Assembly: GCA_964543475.1 (NCBI GenBank)
Contig: CAZIYJ010000002.1
Span: forward strand, 1-64,000
Source: JAYSYM01 sp964543475
GTDB lineage: Bacteria > Bdellovibrionota > Bdellovibrionia > Bdellovibrionales > JAMPXM01
Direction: 5' to 3'
Length of the DNA: 64,000 nt
The translations under genes were made by a program, and so were the position numbers. The notes below the pieces were generated by a model that searched no databases, was not told the DNA's origin, and worked only from the letters and a program-made list of their open reading frames with translations. Shown here piece after piece: positions 25,905 through 34,485 of this stretch. The number at the start of each line of letters is the position of its first letter. The stretch's first letter is position 1.

Positions 25905-27838
25905 GTGCAACCTTTCACGCATTGCTGGCCAACGATTTCAGGAGGACTTGCGCGAACACAGCCTGGTGCCGAAGCACCTTTATGTCTTAAAATCTTACCC
26001 GCATTTGGCCGCTCAGCTTTACGAGCAACACCTGTGAGCTTCGCTACACACGCATCTTCAGCAAGCTGAAGAATTTGTGCATTGATTCCATCCATCATAC
26101 CGTTACCGAAGTTCACAATATAATCGACGGCGCGTGATTGCGACACTGCCGTGCGGCCACCGTACAAACCGCTTTGCGCGATAACAAAATCAAAATTTGC
26201 AGGATCAAGTTTACTTCGGCAGTAAGTAGCGGGAGTTGTACCTGCTGGCGCAGGAGCGATACTATTAATACCGAACGGATCATCACCGACTCGGTCAAAA
26301 ATCATCGCGTGCTCAGAGCCACCTGCGAAAACTGCAACGTCGCCTGATTGAATGCTTTGATTACTAGAGAAGGTTACCGGCGCAACGCAAGAAGCTTGGC
26401 CGCTTCGAAGTGTTGCCGTGGTCGCTTGCGCAGTTGGTGAATTGGCAACTAGGTTTAATCCTGCTGCTGCAAATGCCGCTGTCACGAAACCAGAGCAATC
26501 CATTGTTGTAAACTTCGAGGGATTATTCGTAGTACCGCTGTTAAATAAATTTAAAGTCACTTTGCCCGCAGCCGCAGAAATTTGAGGGCGACCGCCCCAC
26601 TTAAACACAGGCGGAGTCTTATTCATGTCACGACATTGCGGATTTTCAGGCTTAACCGGAGTCATGACGTTCGAACCAGGCTGGCTAGCCACTTTATAGC
26701 TAAAGAACTCTTCTGGATTTCGGAAAGCCGTGAGGTCACCCGCATCGCGAGGCTGTGACTTTGCACAATAACTCTTACCAATAAATCCATCCTGACAATA
26801 ATCAGGGCGAAGGAGCGTGCTGTAGGCGTCACAACTTTGATAAATCGTATTGATCACTCGGCGAATACCTTCACTCACTTTTGAGTTTGGAGGACGAGTC
26901 AAAACAAATACTTCGCGCGGATCAGCGAGTTCTTTTAGCTGTTCTACTTGCTGCGCAAGCGGACCTTTTTTGGGACCACAACTTTCACAGTCAGTTTCAG
27001 CTGAGGCAGCAAGCGCACCCGTTGTTGATTGAATTTGCTTTTGCGGAGGCTCAGTTGTTACTGGCTTCGGCTTCGGCGGAAAGTTTGGACGAACTTTTTG
27101 CGCTTCCTCATAAGCTTTTTTATCTTTCAAATACTTTTGATAATCTGGATCACTCTCCCACCAGTTTTCTTGCTTAGGAGTTTGCGCTGGTACTGCGGGC
27201 TTGGCCGCCGCCACAGGTTTTGCTGCCGCAGGCTTCGCAACAGCTGGCTTCGAGACTGACGGTTTTGCTTCTGCTGCTCCTCCCGGAGCTGCCGCTCTCG
27301 GAGCAGGCTTGGCTGCAGGCGGAGGCTTGGGCGCAACTTCTGCAGCACGCGCAGATGATTTCGGAACCGGTGGCCAATTATTTACGCGATCACGTTCTAA
27401 ACGCTGTTCACGCTTTCGCTCTTCACGTTCGCGACGCTTCTCTTCACGCCGTTCTTCGCGCTCTTCCTCACGCTCTCTGCGCTCTTCTTCCTCTTCAGCA
27501 CTACGTGCGCTTGGGCGATCGTACTGCGATTCGTATGGAGAGCTGTAAGGATTCGAAAATGACGGCACCGAATAGTCGTAAGCCGGTAAAGAATAATTGT
27601 AGGTAGGCAAACTGAAATTGTAAGTTGGCTGACCATAATTTTGCTGACCGTAGATTGGTTGCGAGTATGGGTTCATGTACTGATTACCCAAAGTATTTGG
27701 CATGTACATTGGGTTGTAACTCGGAACCGGCAGCATTTGTGGCGCAGCAAAGCCTTGTTGCTGAACAAATTGCGCGTTCGCAATTGCAGCAAGCAAAAGC
27801 ACTGCAAATATCAATGCGGTTGGAGCGGTCACCTTCAT
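25901..27838 (-). CDS. secreted NlpC/P60-like cell-wall hydrolase with long low-complexity region
   Basis: About 645 residues from an ATG with AAGGA five bases upstream. After the signal peptide (A-V-L-L-L-A-A-I-A-N-A) comes a Tyr/Pro/Gln-rich stretch. Next is a Glu/Arg-rich charged helix (residues about 118-165), then an Ala/Pro/Lys-rich spacer (repeated A-K-P-A). The C-terminal half carries M-D-C-S-G-F-V-T near residue 446 (catalytic Cys) and H-A-M-I-F with the probable catalytic His, as in NlpC/P60 endopeptidases. The spacer would span the envelope. Tail sequences contain several Cys residues. Confidence 0.8.
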   Translation of the reverse strand: MKVTAPTALIFAVLLLAAIANAQFVQQQGFAAPQMLPVPSYNPMYMPNTLGNQYMNPYSQPIYGQQNYGQPTYNFSLPTYNYSLPAYDYSVPSFSNPYSSPYESQYDRPSARSAEEEEERREREEEREERREEKRREREERKREQRLERDRVNNWPPVPKSSARAAEVAPKPPPAAKPAPRAAAPGGAAEAKPSVSKPAVAKPAAAKPVAAAKPAVPAQTPKQENWWESDPDYQKYLKDKKAYEEAQKVRPNFPPKPKPVTTEPPQKQIQSTTGALAASAETDCESCGPKKGPLAQQVEQLKELADPREVFVLTRPPNSKVSEGIRRVINTIYQSCDAYSTLLRPDYCQDGFIGKSYCAKSQPRDAGDLTAFRNPEEFFSYKVASQPGSNVMTPVKPENPQCRDMNKTPPVFKWGGRPQISAAAGKVTLNLFNSGTTNNPSKFTTMDCSGFVTAAFAAAGLNLVANSPTAQATTATLRSGQASCVAPVTFSSNQSIQSGDVAVFAGGSEHAMIFDRVGDDPFGINSIAPAPAGTTPATYCRSKLDPANFDFVIAQSGLYGGRTAVSQSRAVDYIVNFGNGMMDGINAQILQLAEDACVAKLTGVARKAERPNAGKILRHKGASAPGCVRASPPEIVGQQCVKGCT

Positions 27839-27922
27839 GTAGTCCTTATCGGCCGACCAACTTGTAAACACTTAGCATTTTGGCCATTTCTAGACCATCG
27901 ACCTGTGCTATTATGAAACCCT

Positions 27923-28174
27923 ATGAAACAACCGGCGAAACTCCCCACACTTGATCTCCATGGATTCAAAACAGACGCAGTTGCCGATGCTGTCGACAAG
28001 TTCCTGACCCGAAACTCGAGCAAGGCACGGGTTCGAATCATGACCGGTAAAGGCACGGGGGCCGTGCTCAAGACAGTGACTGACTACCTCAAACTTGGCG
28101 GCTTTCCTTTTGAGTTTGAACGACTCGACAATGGAAAACGCAACGAAGGTGTTCTGGTGGTGATTCTCGATTGA
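27923..28174 (+). CDS. Smr-domain protein
   Basis: An 83-residue stand-alone Smr domain, related to the C-terminus of MutS2. Motifs are L-D-L-H-G-F and T-G-K-G-T-G, both in place. Smr domains nick branched DNA or cleave RNA. Here it is small, with no MutS part. The oligoribonuclease gene follows 33 bases later on the same strand, so the two may form a nucleic-acid turnover pair. Confidence 0.9.
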   Translation: MKQPAKLPTLDLHGFKTDAVADAVDKFLTRNSSKARVRIMTGKGTGAVLKTVTDYLKLGGFPFEFERLDNGKRNEGVLVVILD

Positions 28175-28207
28175 TACCCGTCAATCTCCCCTGCTACTGT
28201 TAGCCTC

Positions 28208-28753
28208 ATGGCTATAGATAAATTGTTTTGGATTGATATGGAAATGACCGGTCTCGATGTCGAGAAAGAGGTCATCATCGAAGTGGCTGCAATCATCACT
28301 GATTGGGAGTTTAAAGAACTCGACACTTACCATGCCGTCATTAAGCAGCCGCAAGAGTACATCGACCGAATGGATGCCTGGAACACAGAACACCACGGCG
28401 CAAGTGGCTTGACTACCTTGATTCCAAACGGAAAAGATCAAGACCAAGTCGAAACCGAGCTGCTCGCAATGATTTCAAAACACTTTGGCTCTAGCAATAA
28501 AGAACGTCCGATCATCGCAGGCAATTCAATTAGCCAAGACCGCTTGTTCATCACTAAATACATGAAGAGTTTAAACGAAGCTCTCCACTACCGAATGCTC
28601 GATGTCTCTTCGTGGAAGATAGTTTTCAACGAGAAGTATAAAATTAAGTATGAAAAGCAAAACACTCACCGCGCACTCGACGACATTCGCGAAAGTATTG
28701 CTGAGCTTAAATATTATTTGTCGAGAATGAATCCAACTCCGAAACCTGTTTAA
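28208..28753 (+). CDS. orn: oligoribonuclease
   Basis: A 181-residue 3'-5' exonuclease of the DEDDh class that degrades two- to five-nucleotide RNAs and clears pGpG from cyclic-di-GMP breakdown. The opening W-I-D-M-E-M-T-G-L-D (Exo I), then N-S-I-S-Q-D-R-L-F (Exo II) and H-R-A-L-D-D-I-R-E-S (Exo III) give the four acidic residues and the His. The length matches E. coli Orn. Downstream of the Smr gene, probably in one transcript. Confidence 0.97.
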   Translation: MAIDKLFWIDMEMTGLDVEKEVIIEVAAIITDWEFKELDTYHAVIKQPQEYIDRMDAWNTEHHGASGLTTLIPNGKDQDQVETELLAMISKHFGSSNKERPIIAGNSISQDRLFITKYMKSLNEALHYRMLDVSSWKIVFNEKYKIKYEKQNTHRALDDIRESIAELKYYLSRMNPTPKPV

Positions 28754-28767
28754 CTGACTGCTCAGTT
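28752..28767 (+). terminator. weak hairpin after orn
   Basis: AACTGA pairs with TCAGTT across a four-base loop, starting in the orn stop codon, then GCCTATTTTG. The stem is short and the U-run broken, so it is only a possible terminator between convergent genes. Confidence 0.3.
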
Positions 28768-28769
28768 GC

Positions 28770-30449
28770 CTATTTTGTTCGGAGAGTAGAGAGTCGCTTA
28801 TGAGTCGAGCGAATCTTCACACCGGGTAATGCGGCTTTCAATTGTTCGACTAACACCCGCGCAGCTTCCTTAGACGCTTTGAGATCTTTCCCGAGTGCAT
28901 GATATCCGGAAACGTCGATACTTCCGTCAGGATTTGTTCGAATCGCACCGCCTCGGCCTCCCGCCATTCCTTGATAATTAGTCAGAGTATCTCGCAAAGT
29001 TAAATGTGAGCCGCTCGTTGTACCGCCGAATCCTACTATATCTTCACCAATAACAATTTTTCCGTTGTGCTCAACCGTCACGTAGCTTTTTCCAGGCGTG
29101 AAAGTGTCTTTAGTAATGGGAACTCTTCCTTTGCCCTTCTTATAAAAAGAAAAAATGCGCGATTGAGCAAGACCTTCACCAACTTCTTGTACGTTCTTTG
29201 GCGCAATGGCATTTTTTGCGCGAGCAGCCTGCACAGCCAAAGTCACGCCCCGAGCTTCAGCCGCAAGCGATGCACTCATCAAAACCATTCCGGCACATTT
29301 TGTTGTGTCTGACTCTTGAAGCGTGTGCGCAAAATCTTTATCGGGATCACATTGCTGTCCATCTCCACTAATAATTCCGCTCGGCGGGAAGCACTGTGCT
29401 CTCATCGCATCCATCGATAAAACCGCAACCACTGCAGCTGCACCTCTTGCTCCCAATTCAGCTGCACCAATCACTGCTCCACCAACTCTCGGAATCCAAG
29501 CCGGTGGGAGCATGTAAGTTGCAACGCCTAAGAACATCACTCCATCACTGAATCGCTCATTTCCAGTTTCGTACCGAGCGTCGAGTTGACATGAAAGCTT
29601 CTGTTTCATGCTGCGGTCTTCAGGAGTTTCGTTCGGAAGTGAATCAAGCCACTTGTTTATCTGACCCGATTCGCCAGCCATGTTTCGATAGTCAAGTCCG
29701 AGACAATAGCTTCCCCGGTCTTTAGATACCTCTGTGAATTTACTTTTGTAATAGCTTGCGGTCTCTTCGTATTTCAAAGCCGCACCCTTAACCCCGGACT
29801 CAAAAAGCCCAGCATCAAAGCTTTCCCCTAAACTCATTTGAATCAATGAGCGTGCAACATCTGGGTCGTAGCCAAGCGGAACCGTCGTTAGCAGTCGAAC
29901 GATTTTTTCATTTGTACTGTCGATTGATTTTTGATGCTGCTCTCGACCCTTGAATGTCATCATAGACATCGCGCGATCGGCAGCAGCTTCAATTTTCATG
30001 CGATCTAAATTTGACTGCAATTCATTTCGACTCACCACCAACGACTTAAGCTGCTGATGAATTTTTTTAAATGACTGCTCAACTTTTTCATTCATCTGTT
30101 GTTTTGCGGCCGGATCGTTTGAATATTTGCTAATAACCGCATTACGACAGACGGCTTGCCGATGACTGTTAGAAGCTAAACCTTGAAAAAACATTCCGAC
30201 GGCTATGCCGTTTAAATCGTCGGCCATTGTCAGTGTTCGACCGACATTTAAGACATCTGTACGACATTCAAAATTTTTGATTTCTTTAGGAGTTAGTTTT
30301 GCGCAGCTACCAGCGCCGCCAAGCATCCCTTGCACCTTTTCTTTACCTGCGCGAAAAGGCTCAAAGAGCGCCACGGGGCAGTTATCAGCTTTCGCTTCTG
30401 CAAAAATAGGAGCCAGAAATAAAAAAAGGAATGCAGCGCGAGCAAGCAT
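28770..30449 (-). CDS. large secreted hypothetical protein (559 aa)
   Basis: No family recognised. It has a signal peptide (F-L-F-L-F-L-A-P-I-F-A-E-A) and at least nine Cys residues. A helical region at 100-170 (K-K-I-H-Q-Q-L-K-S-L-V) is followed by a hydrophobic stretch at about 305-345 (V-M-F-L-G-V-A-T-Y-M-L-P-P) that could insert into a membrane. The C-terminal 110 residues (G-K-S-Y-V-T-V-E-H-N-G-K) look like a small separate domain. An in-frame TAA lies just upstream, so the ATG shown is the first possible start, but its AAGGA sits directly against it with no spacer, and a terminator-like hairpin overlaps the first codons. Confidence 0.72.
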   Translation of the reverse strand: MLARAAFLFLFLAPIFAEAKADNCPVALFEPFRAGKEKVQGMLGGAGSCAKLTPKEIKNFECRTDVLNVGRTLTMADDLNGIAVGMFFQGLASNSHRQAVCRNAVISKYSNDPAAKQQMNEKVEQSFKKIHQQLKSLVVSRNELQSNLDRMKIEAAADRAMSMMTFKGREQHQKSIDSTNEKIVRLLTTVPLGYDPDVARSLIQMSLGESFDAGLFESGVKGAALKYEETASYYKSKFTEVSKDRGSYCLGLDYRNMAGESGQINKWLDSLPNETPEDRSMKQKLSCQLDARYETGNERFSDGVMFLGVATYMLPPAWIPRVGGAVIGAAELGARGAAAVVAVLSMDAMRAQCFPPSGIISGDGQQCDPDKDFAHTLQESDTTKCAGMVLMSASLAAEARGVTLAVQAARAKNAIAPKNVQEVGEGLAQSRIFSFYKKGKGRVPITKDTFTPGKSYVTVEHNGKIVIGEDIVGFGGTTSGSHLTLRDTLTNYQGMAGGRGGAIRTNPDGSIDVSGYHALGKDLKASKEAARVLVEQLKAALPGVKIRSTHKRLSTLRTK

Positions 30450-30454
30450 TCCTT
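30421..30454 (-). terminator. terminator-like hairpin overlapping a start codon
   Basis: On the minus strand AAGGAATGC pairs with GCATTCCTT (perfect 9 bp, 11-base loop) and is followed at once by a T-run. This is the layout of an intrinsic terminator for ahcY, yet it contains the ATG and first codons of the 559-residue secreted protein. It may end ahcY transcripts, or act as an attenuator and ribosome-site lock for the downstream gene. Confidence 0.6.
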
Positions 30455-30473
30455 ATTTTCGAGTTTCCCCGGT

Positions 30474-30494
30474 TGAACCAGCAAGGCTGGTTCA
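30474..30494. repeat. hairpin downstream of ahcY
   Basis: TGAACCAGC pairs with GCTGGTTCA across three bases: a perfect 9-bp stem 19 bases beyond the ahcY stop on the minus strand. No U-run follows. It could protect the 3' end of the ahcY mRNA or pause RNA polymerase before the second hairpin. Confidence 0.45.
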
Positions 30495-30512
30495 CAGCAT
30501 CTAGACTAAAGG

Positions 30513-31892
30513 TTAATAACGGTAGTGCTCAGGCTTGAATGGGCCGTTCTTATTGAAGCCAAGGTATGAGCATTGCTTCTCAGACAACTGAGTTAGCTCA
30601 ACACCAAGCTTCTTTAAGTGAAGGTGCGCCACTCGCTCGTCGAGTTCTTTTGGTAAACGGTAAACAGCAACTTCTTTATATTTGCCGTTATCTTTGTTTG
30701 CCCAAAGTTCGATTTGCGCAAGAACCTGGTTCGTGAATGATGTGCTCATGACAAACGATGGGTGACCAGTAGCGCAACCAAGGTTCACTAAGCGACCTTT
30801 TGCCAACACGATGATCTCGCGGCCATTTGAAAGAGTATGAATATCAACTTGAGGTTTTACTTCGCGAACTTTTGAGTTCTTGTTGATCCACGCCATATCG
30901 ATTTCGATATCGAAGTGACCAATGTTACAAACGATCGCACGATGTTTCATCGCAGAGAAATGTTTTTCAGTGATGATGTCGCAGCAACCAGTTGCCGTTA
31001 CAAAGATGTCTCCCTCTGGAGCAGCTTTATCCATAGGAACAACTTCGAAACCTTCCATCGCTGCTTGAAGTGCGCAGATTGGATCGATTTCAGTCACGAT
31101 TACGCGAGCGCCGTATGAACGCATCGAGTGCGCGCAACCTTTACCCACATCGCCGTATCCAGCTACAACAACAACTTTACCTGCGATCATCACGTCAGTT
31201 GCACGCTTAATTCCGTCAGCAAGTGATTCACGGCAGCCGTAAAGGTTATCGAACTTTGATTTTGTAACTGAATCGTTAACGTTGATGATTGGAAGCTTTA
31301 GTAAGCTCTGTTTGTGCTTTTGTTCAGCGTGGTGAACGCCAGTCGTTGTCTCTTCAGAAACTCCGATTACGCCTTTAAGCATATGAACGAAACGATCTTC
31401 GTGCATCATCCAAGTTAAGTCGCCACCGTCATCAAGGATCAAGTTGTAACCTTCAGGTCCCCAACCTGTGATCGTTTGCTCAACACACCAGTTGTATTCT
31501 TCTTCAGTCTCACCTTTCCAGGCGAAAACTGGAACACCAGAAGCTGCGATCGCAACTGCTGCGTGGTCTTGAGTTGAGAAGATGTTGCAAGATGACCAGC
31601 GAACTTTTGCGCCGAGGTCAGTGAGTGTTTCGATTAATACAGCTGTTTGAATTGTCATGTGAAGGCAGCCAGTGATGCGCGCGCCTTTTAACGGAAAATT
31701 TCCTTTGTACTCTTCACGAAGAGCCATCAATCCCGGCATCTCAGTTTCAGCAAGTTTGATTTCTTCGCGACCCCAGCGAGCAAGTTCCTGGAATTTCTTT
31801 GGATCTTGCATTGCTTCAGCGCAGACACGGTAGTCTGGAGTCATAGTTTTAGTAGAAGTCATCGGCACCTTCTCGAGTGTAGCAGTTGTCAT
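30513..31892 (-). CDS. ahcY: S-adenosylhomocysteine hydrolase
   Basis: A 459-residue cytosolic enzyme that splits S-adenosylhomocysteine into adenosine and homocysteine, closing the methylation cycle. NAD-binding G-Y-G-D-V-G-K-G, substrate-site H-A-E-Q-K-H and N-D-S-V-T-K-S-K-F-D-N, and the C-terminal K-P-E-H-Y-R-Y are all present. The ATG is preceded by AGGACGG. It follows map by 65 bases on the same strand. No SAH riboswitch core was found in that gap. Confidence 0.97.
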   Translation of the reverse strand: MTTATLEKVPMTSTKTMTPDYRVCAEAMQDPKKFQELARWGREEIKLAETEMPGLMALREEYKGNFPLKGARITGCLHMTIQTAVLIETLTDLGAKVRWSSCNIFSTQDHAAVAIAASGVPVFAWKGETEEEYNWCVEQTITGWGPEGYNLILDDGGDLTWMMHEDRFVHMLKGVIGVSEETTTGVHHAEQKHKQSLLKLPIINVNDSVTKSKFDNLYGCRESLADGIKRATDVMIAGKVVVVAGYGDVGKGCAHSMRSYGARVIVTEIDPICALQAAMEGFEVVPMDKAAPEGDIFVTATGCCDIITEKHFSAMKHRAIVCNIGHFDIEIDMAWINKNSKVREVKPQVDIHTLSNGREIIVLAKGRLVNLGCATGHPSFVMSTSFTNQVLAQIELWANKDNGKYKEVAVYRLPKELDERVAHLHLKKLGVELTQLSEKQCSYLGFNKNGPFKPEHYRY

Positions 31893-31957
31893 ACGTTTCC
31901 GTCCTAGGGTCTTAAATTTTCAGAGTTTTTTTACCTTATTGGCTAAGGCCTCTGCGG

Positions 31958-32707
31958 TCAATATACGGTTAGAATTTCGTAACCTCTGTCAGTGAGAAGA
32001 ACGGTGTTCTCCCATTGGGCAGATAGGCATTTATCGGCCGTCTCGTACCACTTTACCGATGAGTTCGGGATCGAGTACTCAATCATATCTGCTGAAGTCT
32101 CATTAATCATTGGCTCGACTGTAAAAGTCGTCCAGGGACGAAGAATTTCGCCACGCCCTTTTTTCCCAAAGGACGGGATAAATGGCTCATCGTGGTAAAT
32201 CGAATTTACGCCGTGGCCGCCAATTTCACGGACAACATGATAGCCCTGACGAGTCACATACTTGCTGGTCGCAAAGCCGATGTCTCCGGTCGTTCCATTC
32301 GGAGTGATGGCCTCAATCCCCTTCATCATCGCTTCTTTTGCTGCTTCAGAGATCTTTTTTGCTCGCTCAGAAACATTACCTACATAGAACATTGCCGAAT
32401 TATCGCCAATGAAGCTGTCTTTTTTGATAGCTATGTCGATGTTGATGATATCGCCTTCTTTCAAAACAGTGTTGTCAGGTAGGCCGTGACAAATGACTGA
32501 GTTGATCGAAGTACAGATTGATTTTGGATAACCGTGGTAATTGAGCGATGCCGGAATCGCATCGTTAGTTCGACACCAATCAAAAGCAATCTGATCAAGT
32601 TCATCAGTAGTTATACCAGGGCGAACGTGTTTACCCGTGTCGTAGAGAGCTTTCGCTGCAAGCTTGCAGGCGATTTCCATTTTTTTGATTTCGTCTTTTG
32701 TTAGCAC
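31958..32707 (-). CDS. map: methionine aminopeptidase, type I
   Basis: Removes the initiator Met from nascent proteins. Metal ligands are visible: D in I-N-I-D-I-A and G-D-N-S-A-M-F, His in G-G-H-G-V, Glu in T-V-E-P-M-I and W-E-N-T-V. The substrate His is in Y-H-G-Y-P. The frame is open further, but that extension encodes a terminator of the preceding gene, so a GTG (V-L-T-K-D-E-I) at 32707 is preferred. This gives 249 residues, the usual size. Only about 25 bases separate the terminator from this start, so map may depend on read-through or on a promoter inside the terminator. Confidence 0.95.
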   Translation of the reverse strand: MLTKDEIKKMEIACKLAAKALYDTGKHVRPGITTDELDQIAFDWCRTNDAIPASLNYHGYPKSICTSINSVICHGLPDNTVLKEGDIINIDIAIKKDSFIGDNSAMFYVGNVSERAKKISEAAKEAMMKGIEAITPNGTTGDIGFATSKYVTRQGYHVVREIGGHGVNSIYHDEPFIPSFGKKGRGEILRPWTTFTVEPMINETSADMIEYSIPNSSVKWYETADKCLSAQWENTVLLTDRGYEILTVY

Positions 32708-32731
32708 ACCTAAACCATACCCTTGTGAAAC

Positions 32732-32760
32732 AAAAAAAGCCAGGATCACTCCCGGCTTTT
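32732..32760 (-). terminator. intrinsic terminator of the SWIB/histone-like gene
   Basis: On the minus strand AAAAGCCGGG, a six-base loop, CCTGGC, then seven T residues. The stem has one G-U pair. It begins 28 bases after the stop of the SWIB protein gene. Confidence 0.85.
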
Positions 32761-32787
32761 CTAAGCTTTACATCGCTGAACTACCTA

Positions 32788-33183
32788 TTAAGTAGTTTTT
32801 GTAAGGTGCTTGCTGATGTATTTTTGCATTTCGAACATTGTTACAGTCTTCTTGCCGAAGATTGCTTTTAAGTTTTCGTCTGCATTGATGTTTTGGCGAT
32901 CTTGGAGGCCGTTAGCTTTGATATATTTCCAAAGTTTAGAAACAACTTCTTGGCGTGGAAGTGGCTTCGCACCAACGATGAGAGAAAGCTGCGCAGATGG
33001 AGTGTAAGGAGCTTTTAGAGCTGGATTAAGAGTGCGCTTCTTTTTAGGAGCTGCAGTTTTTTTAGGAGCTGCGGTCTTAGCTGTAGCTTTTTTAGGAGCA
33101 GCAGTTTTCTTTGCAGTCGCTTTTTTAGCAGTAGTTTTTGCTTTTGCAGCACCTTTGCTCTTCGTAGTTTTTTTCGTCGCCAT
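32788..33183 (-). CDS. histone H1-like / SWIB-domain DNA-binding protein
   Basis: A 131-residue protein. Residues 1-50 are Lys/Ala/Pro repeats like histone H1 tails (T-A-A-P-K-K). Residues 55-128 form a SWIB domain: P-Y-T-P-S-A-Q-L-S-L-I-V-G, L-P-R-Q-E-V-V-S-K-L-W-K-Y-I-K, then L-Q-D-R-Q-N-I-N-A-D. Such fusions are known in Chlamydiae and Bdellovibrio-like bacteria and probably condense DNA. Monocistronic, with its own terminator. A nucleoid role is inferred from composition. Confidence 0.93.
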   Translation of the reverse strand: MATKKTTKSKGAAKAKTTAKKATAKKTAAPKKATAKTAAPKKTAAPKKKRTLNPALKAPYTPSAQLSLIVGAKPLPRQEVVSKLWKYIKANGLQDRQNINADENLKAIFGKKTVTMFEMQKYISKHLTKTT

Positions 33184-33244
33184 CTATTAGTCCTCCGTTT
33201 TTACCGGCCCGATATGGGCGCGTGTTCAGCAAATCTGAACTAAG

Positions 33245-34414
33245 TTACAAGCGATGTCCAGCATTTTCCCTAGGAGGATGTGCCGTCTCAGTGCTTGGTA
33301 GAGCGGGTTTCCGAGAGAGCAGCAAGACTCCCGCGACTAGAAATAATGGGCCAAGTACTAAGGCCTGCTTTAAACCAATCGCATCAGTGATTGCTCCAAC
33401 GCTTGAATGCATGACGATTAACCCTACGTAATTACCCGTGAAGATCCACGCCATCACTCTTGCGGTATGCGCTCCAAACACTTCACTCGCGTAGGCAATC
33501 ACACAGGGAAACGTGGGTGACATCACATACCCACAGGCAACAAACCAGAGCGGATTATTGAAAATTCCAAGACCCATCGTGATTGCAGCAAGACCCATTG
33601 ATGACTTAAGCAGAGTAGAGTTTTTGACCGGCACCCTCACAACTGTCATTAAGAGACGTCCAGCAAGTAGCGTAATAAAAAATCCCGCAAGCAGATCGTT
33701 AGCCTGTTTTGGTGAGTAATCTTCATAGGCTCGCACGTATTGAACCAGACGCGATGAAATCAAAATTTCAGAATTCACATAGAGACTTGTGAAAGTCGCA
33801 ACCCAAAAAAGAGGCTTCAATCCTAATGTGGAATTACCTTCATCTTTGTGCTCAAGATTCAGTCGCGGAGTCGATTTCTCTTTGAAGGACCAAAGCAAAA
33901 GCGCAAATGGAATAGTGGCTGCAACGAAGAATGTTTGATTCCACTTCCACGCAAGCAAGTAGCTAAATGAGACTGTGATTGGGGCAAGAAGCGACGCAAG
34001 ACCATACATTGTATGCAAGCCACTCAGTGCCTGAGTTCTTCGGACAGGTGATGATCCGTGAACGACAAGTAAGGTTTGCGCTACAGCAAGACCACCGAAG
34101 CTTGCTCCCATCATCGCAATACCAATCCACACAACTTCAATGGTGTCTGCAATTGCGATCATTACGCACGCGCTACCTAGCAAAAAGAGGTACCGCCTGA
34201 GTGATCCCATCACTCCCCACTTATTCAACCATCGATCAGTAAGAAGGTTGTTGAACATTCCAAATAGGCTAGCGAGCCAAAAAAATAAAGCACCTTGGGA
34301 GTTCGTCAGCGAGAACTGCGCAAGCAGCTCGGGATAAACAGGACCGCGCGTGTTATCAGCCAGACCTAAGCCGAAGAGGCTAACGTATGCGAGGAGAAGA
34401 TAGGCCCAATTCAA
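33245..34414 (-). CDS. MFS transporter
   Basis: A 389-residue integral inner-membrane transporter of the major facilitator superfamily, with about twelve hydrophobic segments (for example L-L-L-A-Y-V-S-L-F-G-L-G-L-A at the start). The first loop carries D-R-W-L-N-K-W-G, the family loop motif. The start is a TTG with AAGGA six bases upstream; no in-frame ATG is better placed. Substrate unknown; sequence alone does not choose between sugar and drug type. The gene is upstream of the SWIB gene by 61 bases on the same strand. Confidence 0.88.
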   Translation of the reverse strand: MNWAYLLLAYVSLFGLGLADNTRGPVYPELLAQFSLTNSQGALFFWLASLFGMFNNLLTDRWLNKWGVMGSLRRYLFLLGSACVMIAIADTIEVVWIGIAMMGASFGGLAVAQTLLVVHGSSPVRRTQALSGLHTMYGLASLLAPITVSFSYLLAWKWNQTFFVAATIPFALLLWSFKEKSTPRLNLEHKDEGNSTLGLKPLFWVATFTSLYVNSEILISSRLVQYVRAYEDYSPKQANDLLAGFFITLLAGRLLMTVVRVPVKNSTLLKSSMGLAAITMGLGIFNNPLWFVACGYVMSPTFPCVIAYASEVFGAHTARVMAWIFTGNYVGLIVMHSSVGAITDAIGLKQALVLGPLFLVAGVLLLSRKPALPSTETAHPPRENAGHRL

Positions 34415-34485
34415 ACGACATCCTTGTGAAGTACCGGCAGATTATTCCCGTTAAGCGCCGCATGCAAGCCTCCGAATAGTTATTC

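Noticed and set aside
27201..27606. Two long plus-strand open frames opposite the NlpC/P60-like gene
   Set aside because: They mirror the Ala/Pro- and Glu/Arg-rich coding region, have biased composition and lack ribosome sites.
31893..31957. Possible SAH riboswitch before ahcY
   Set aside because: The 65-base gap lacks the conserved riboswitch core; only a weak CCTTA/TAAGG pairing is present.
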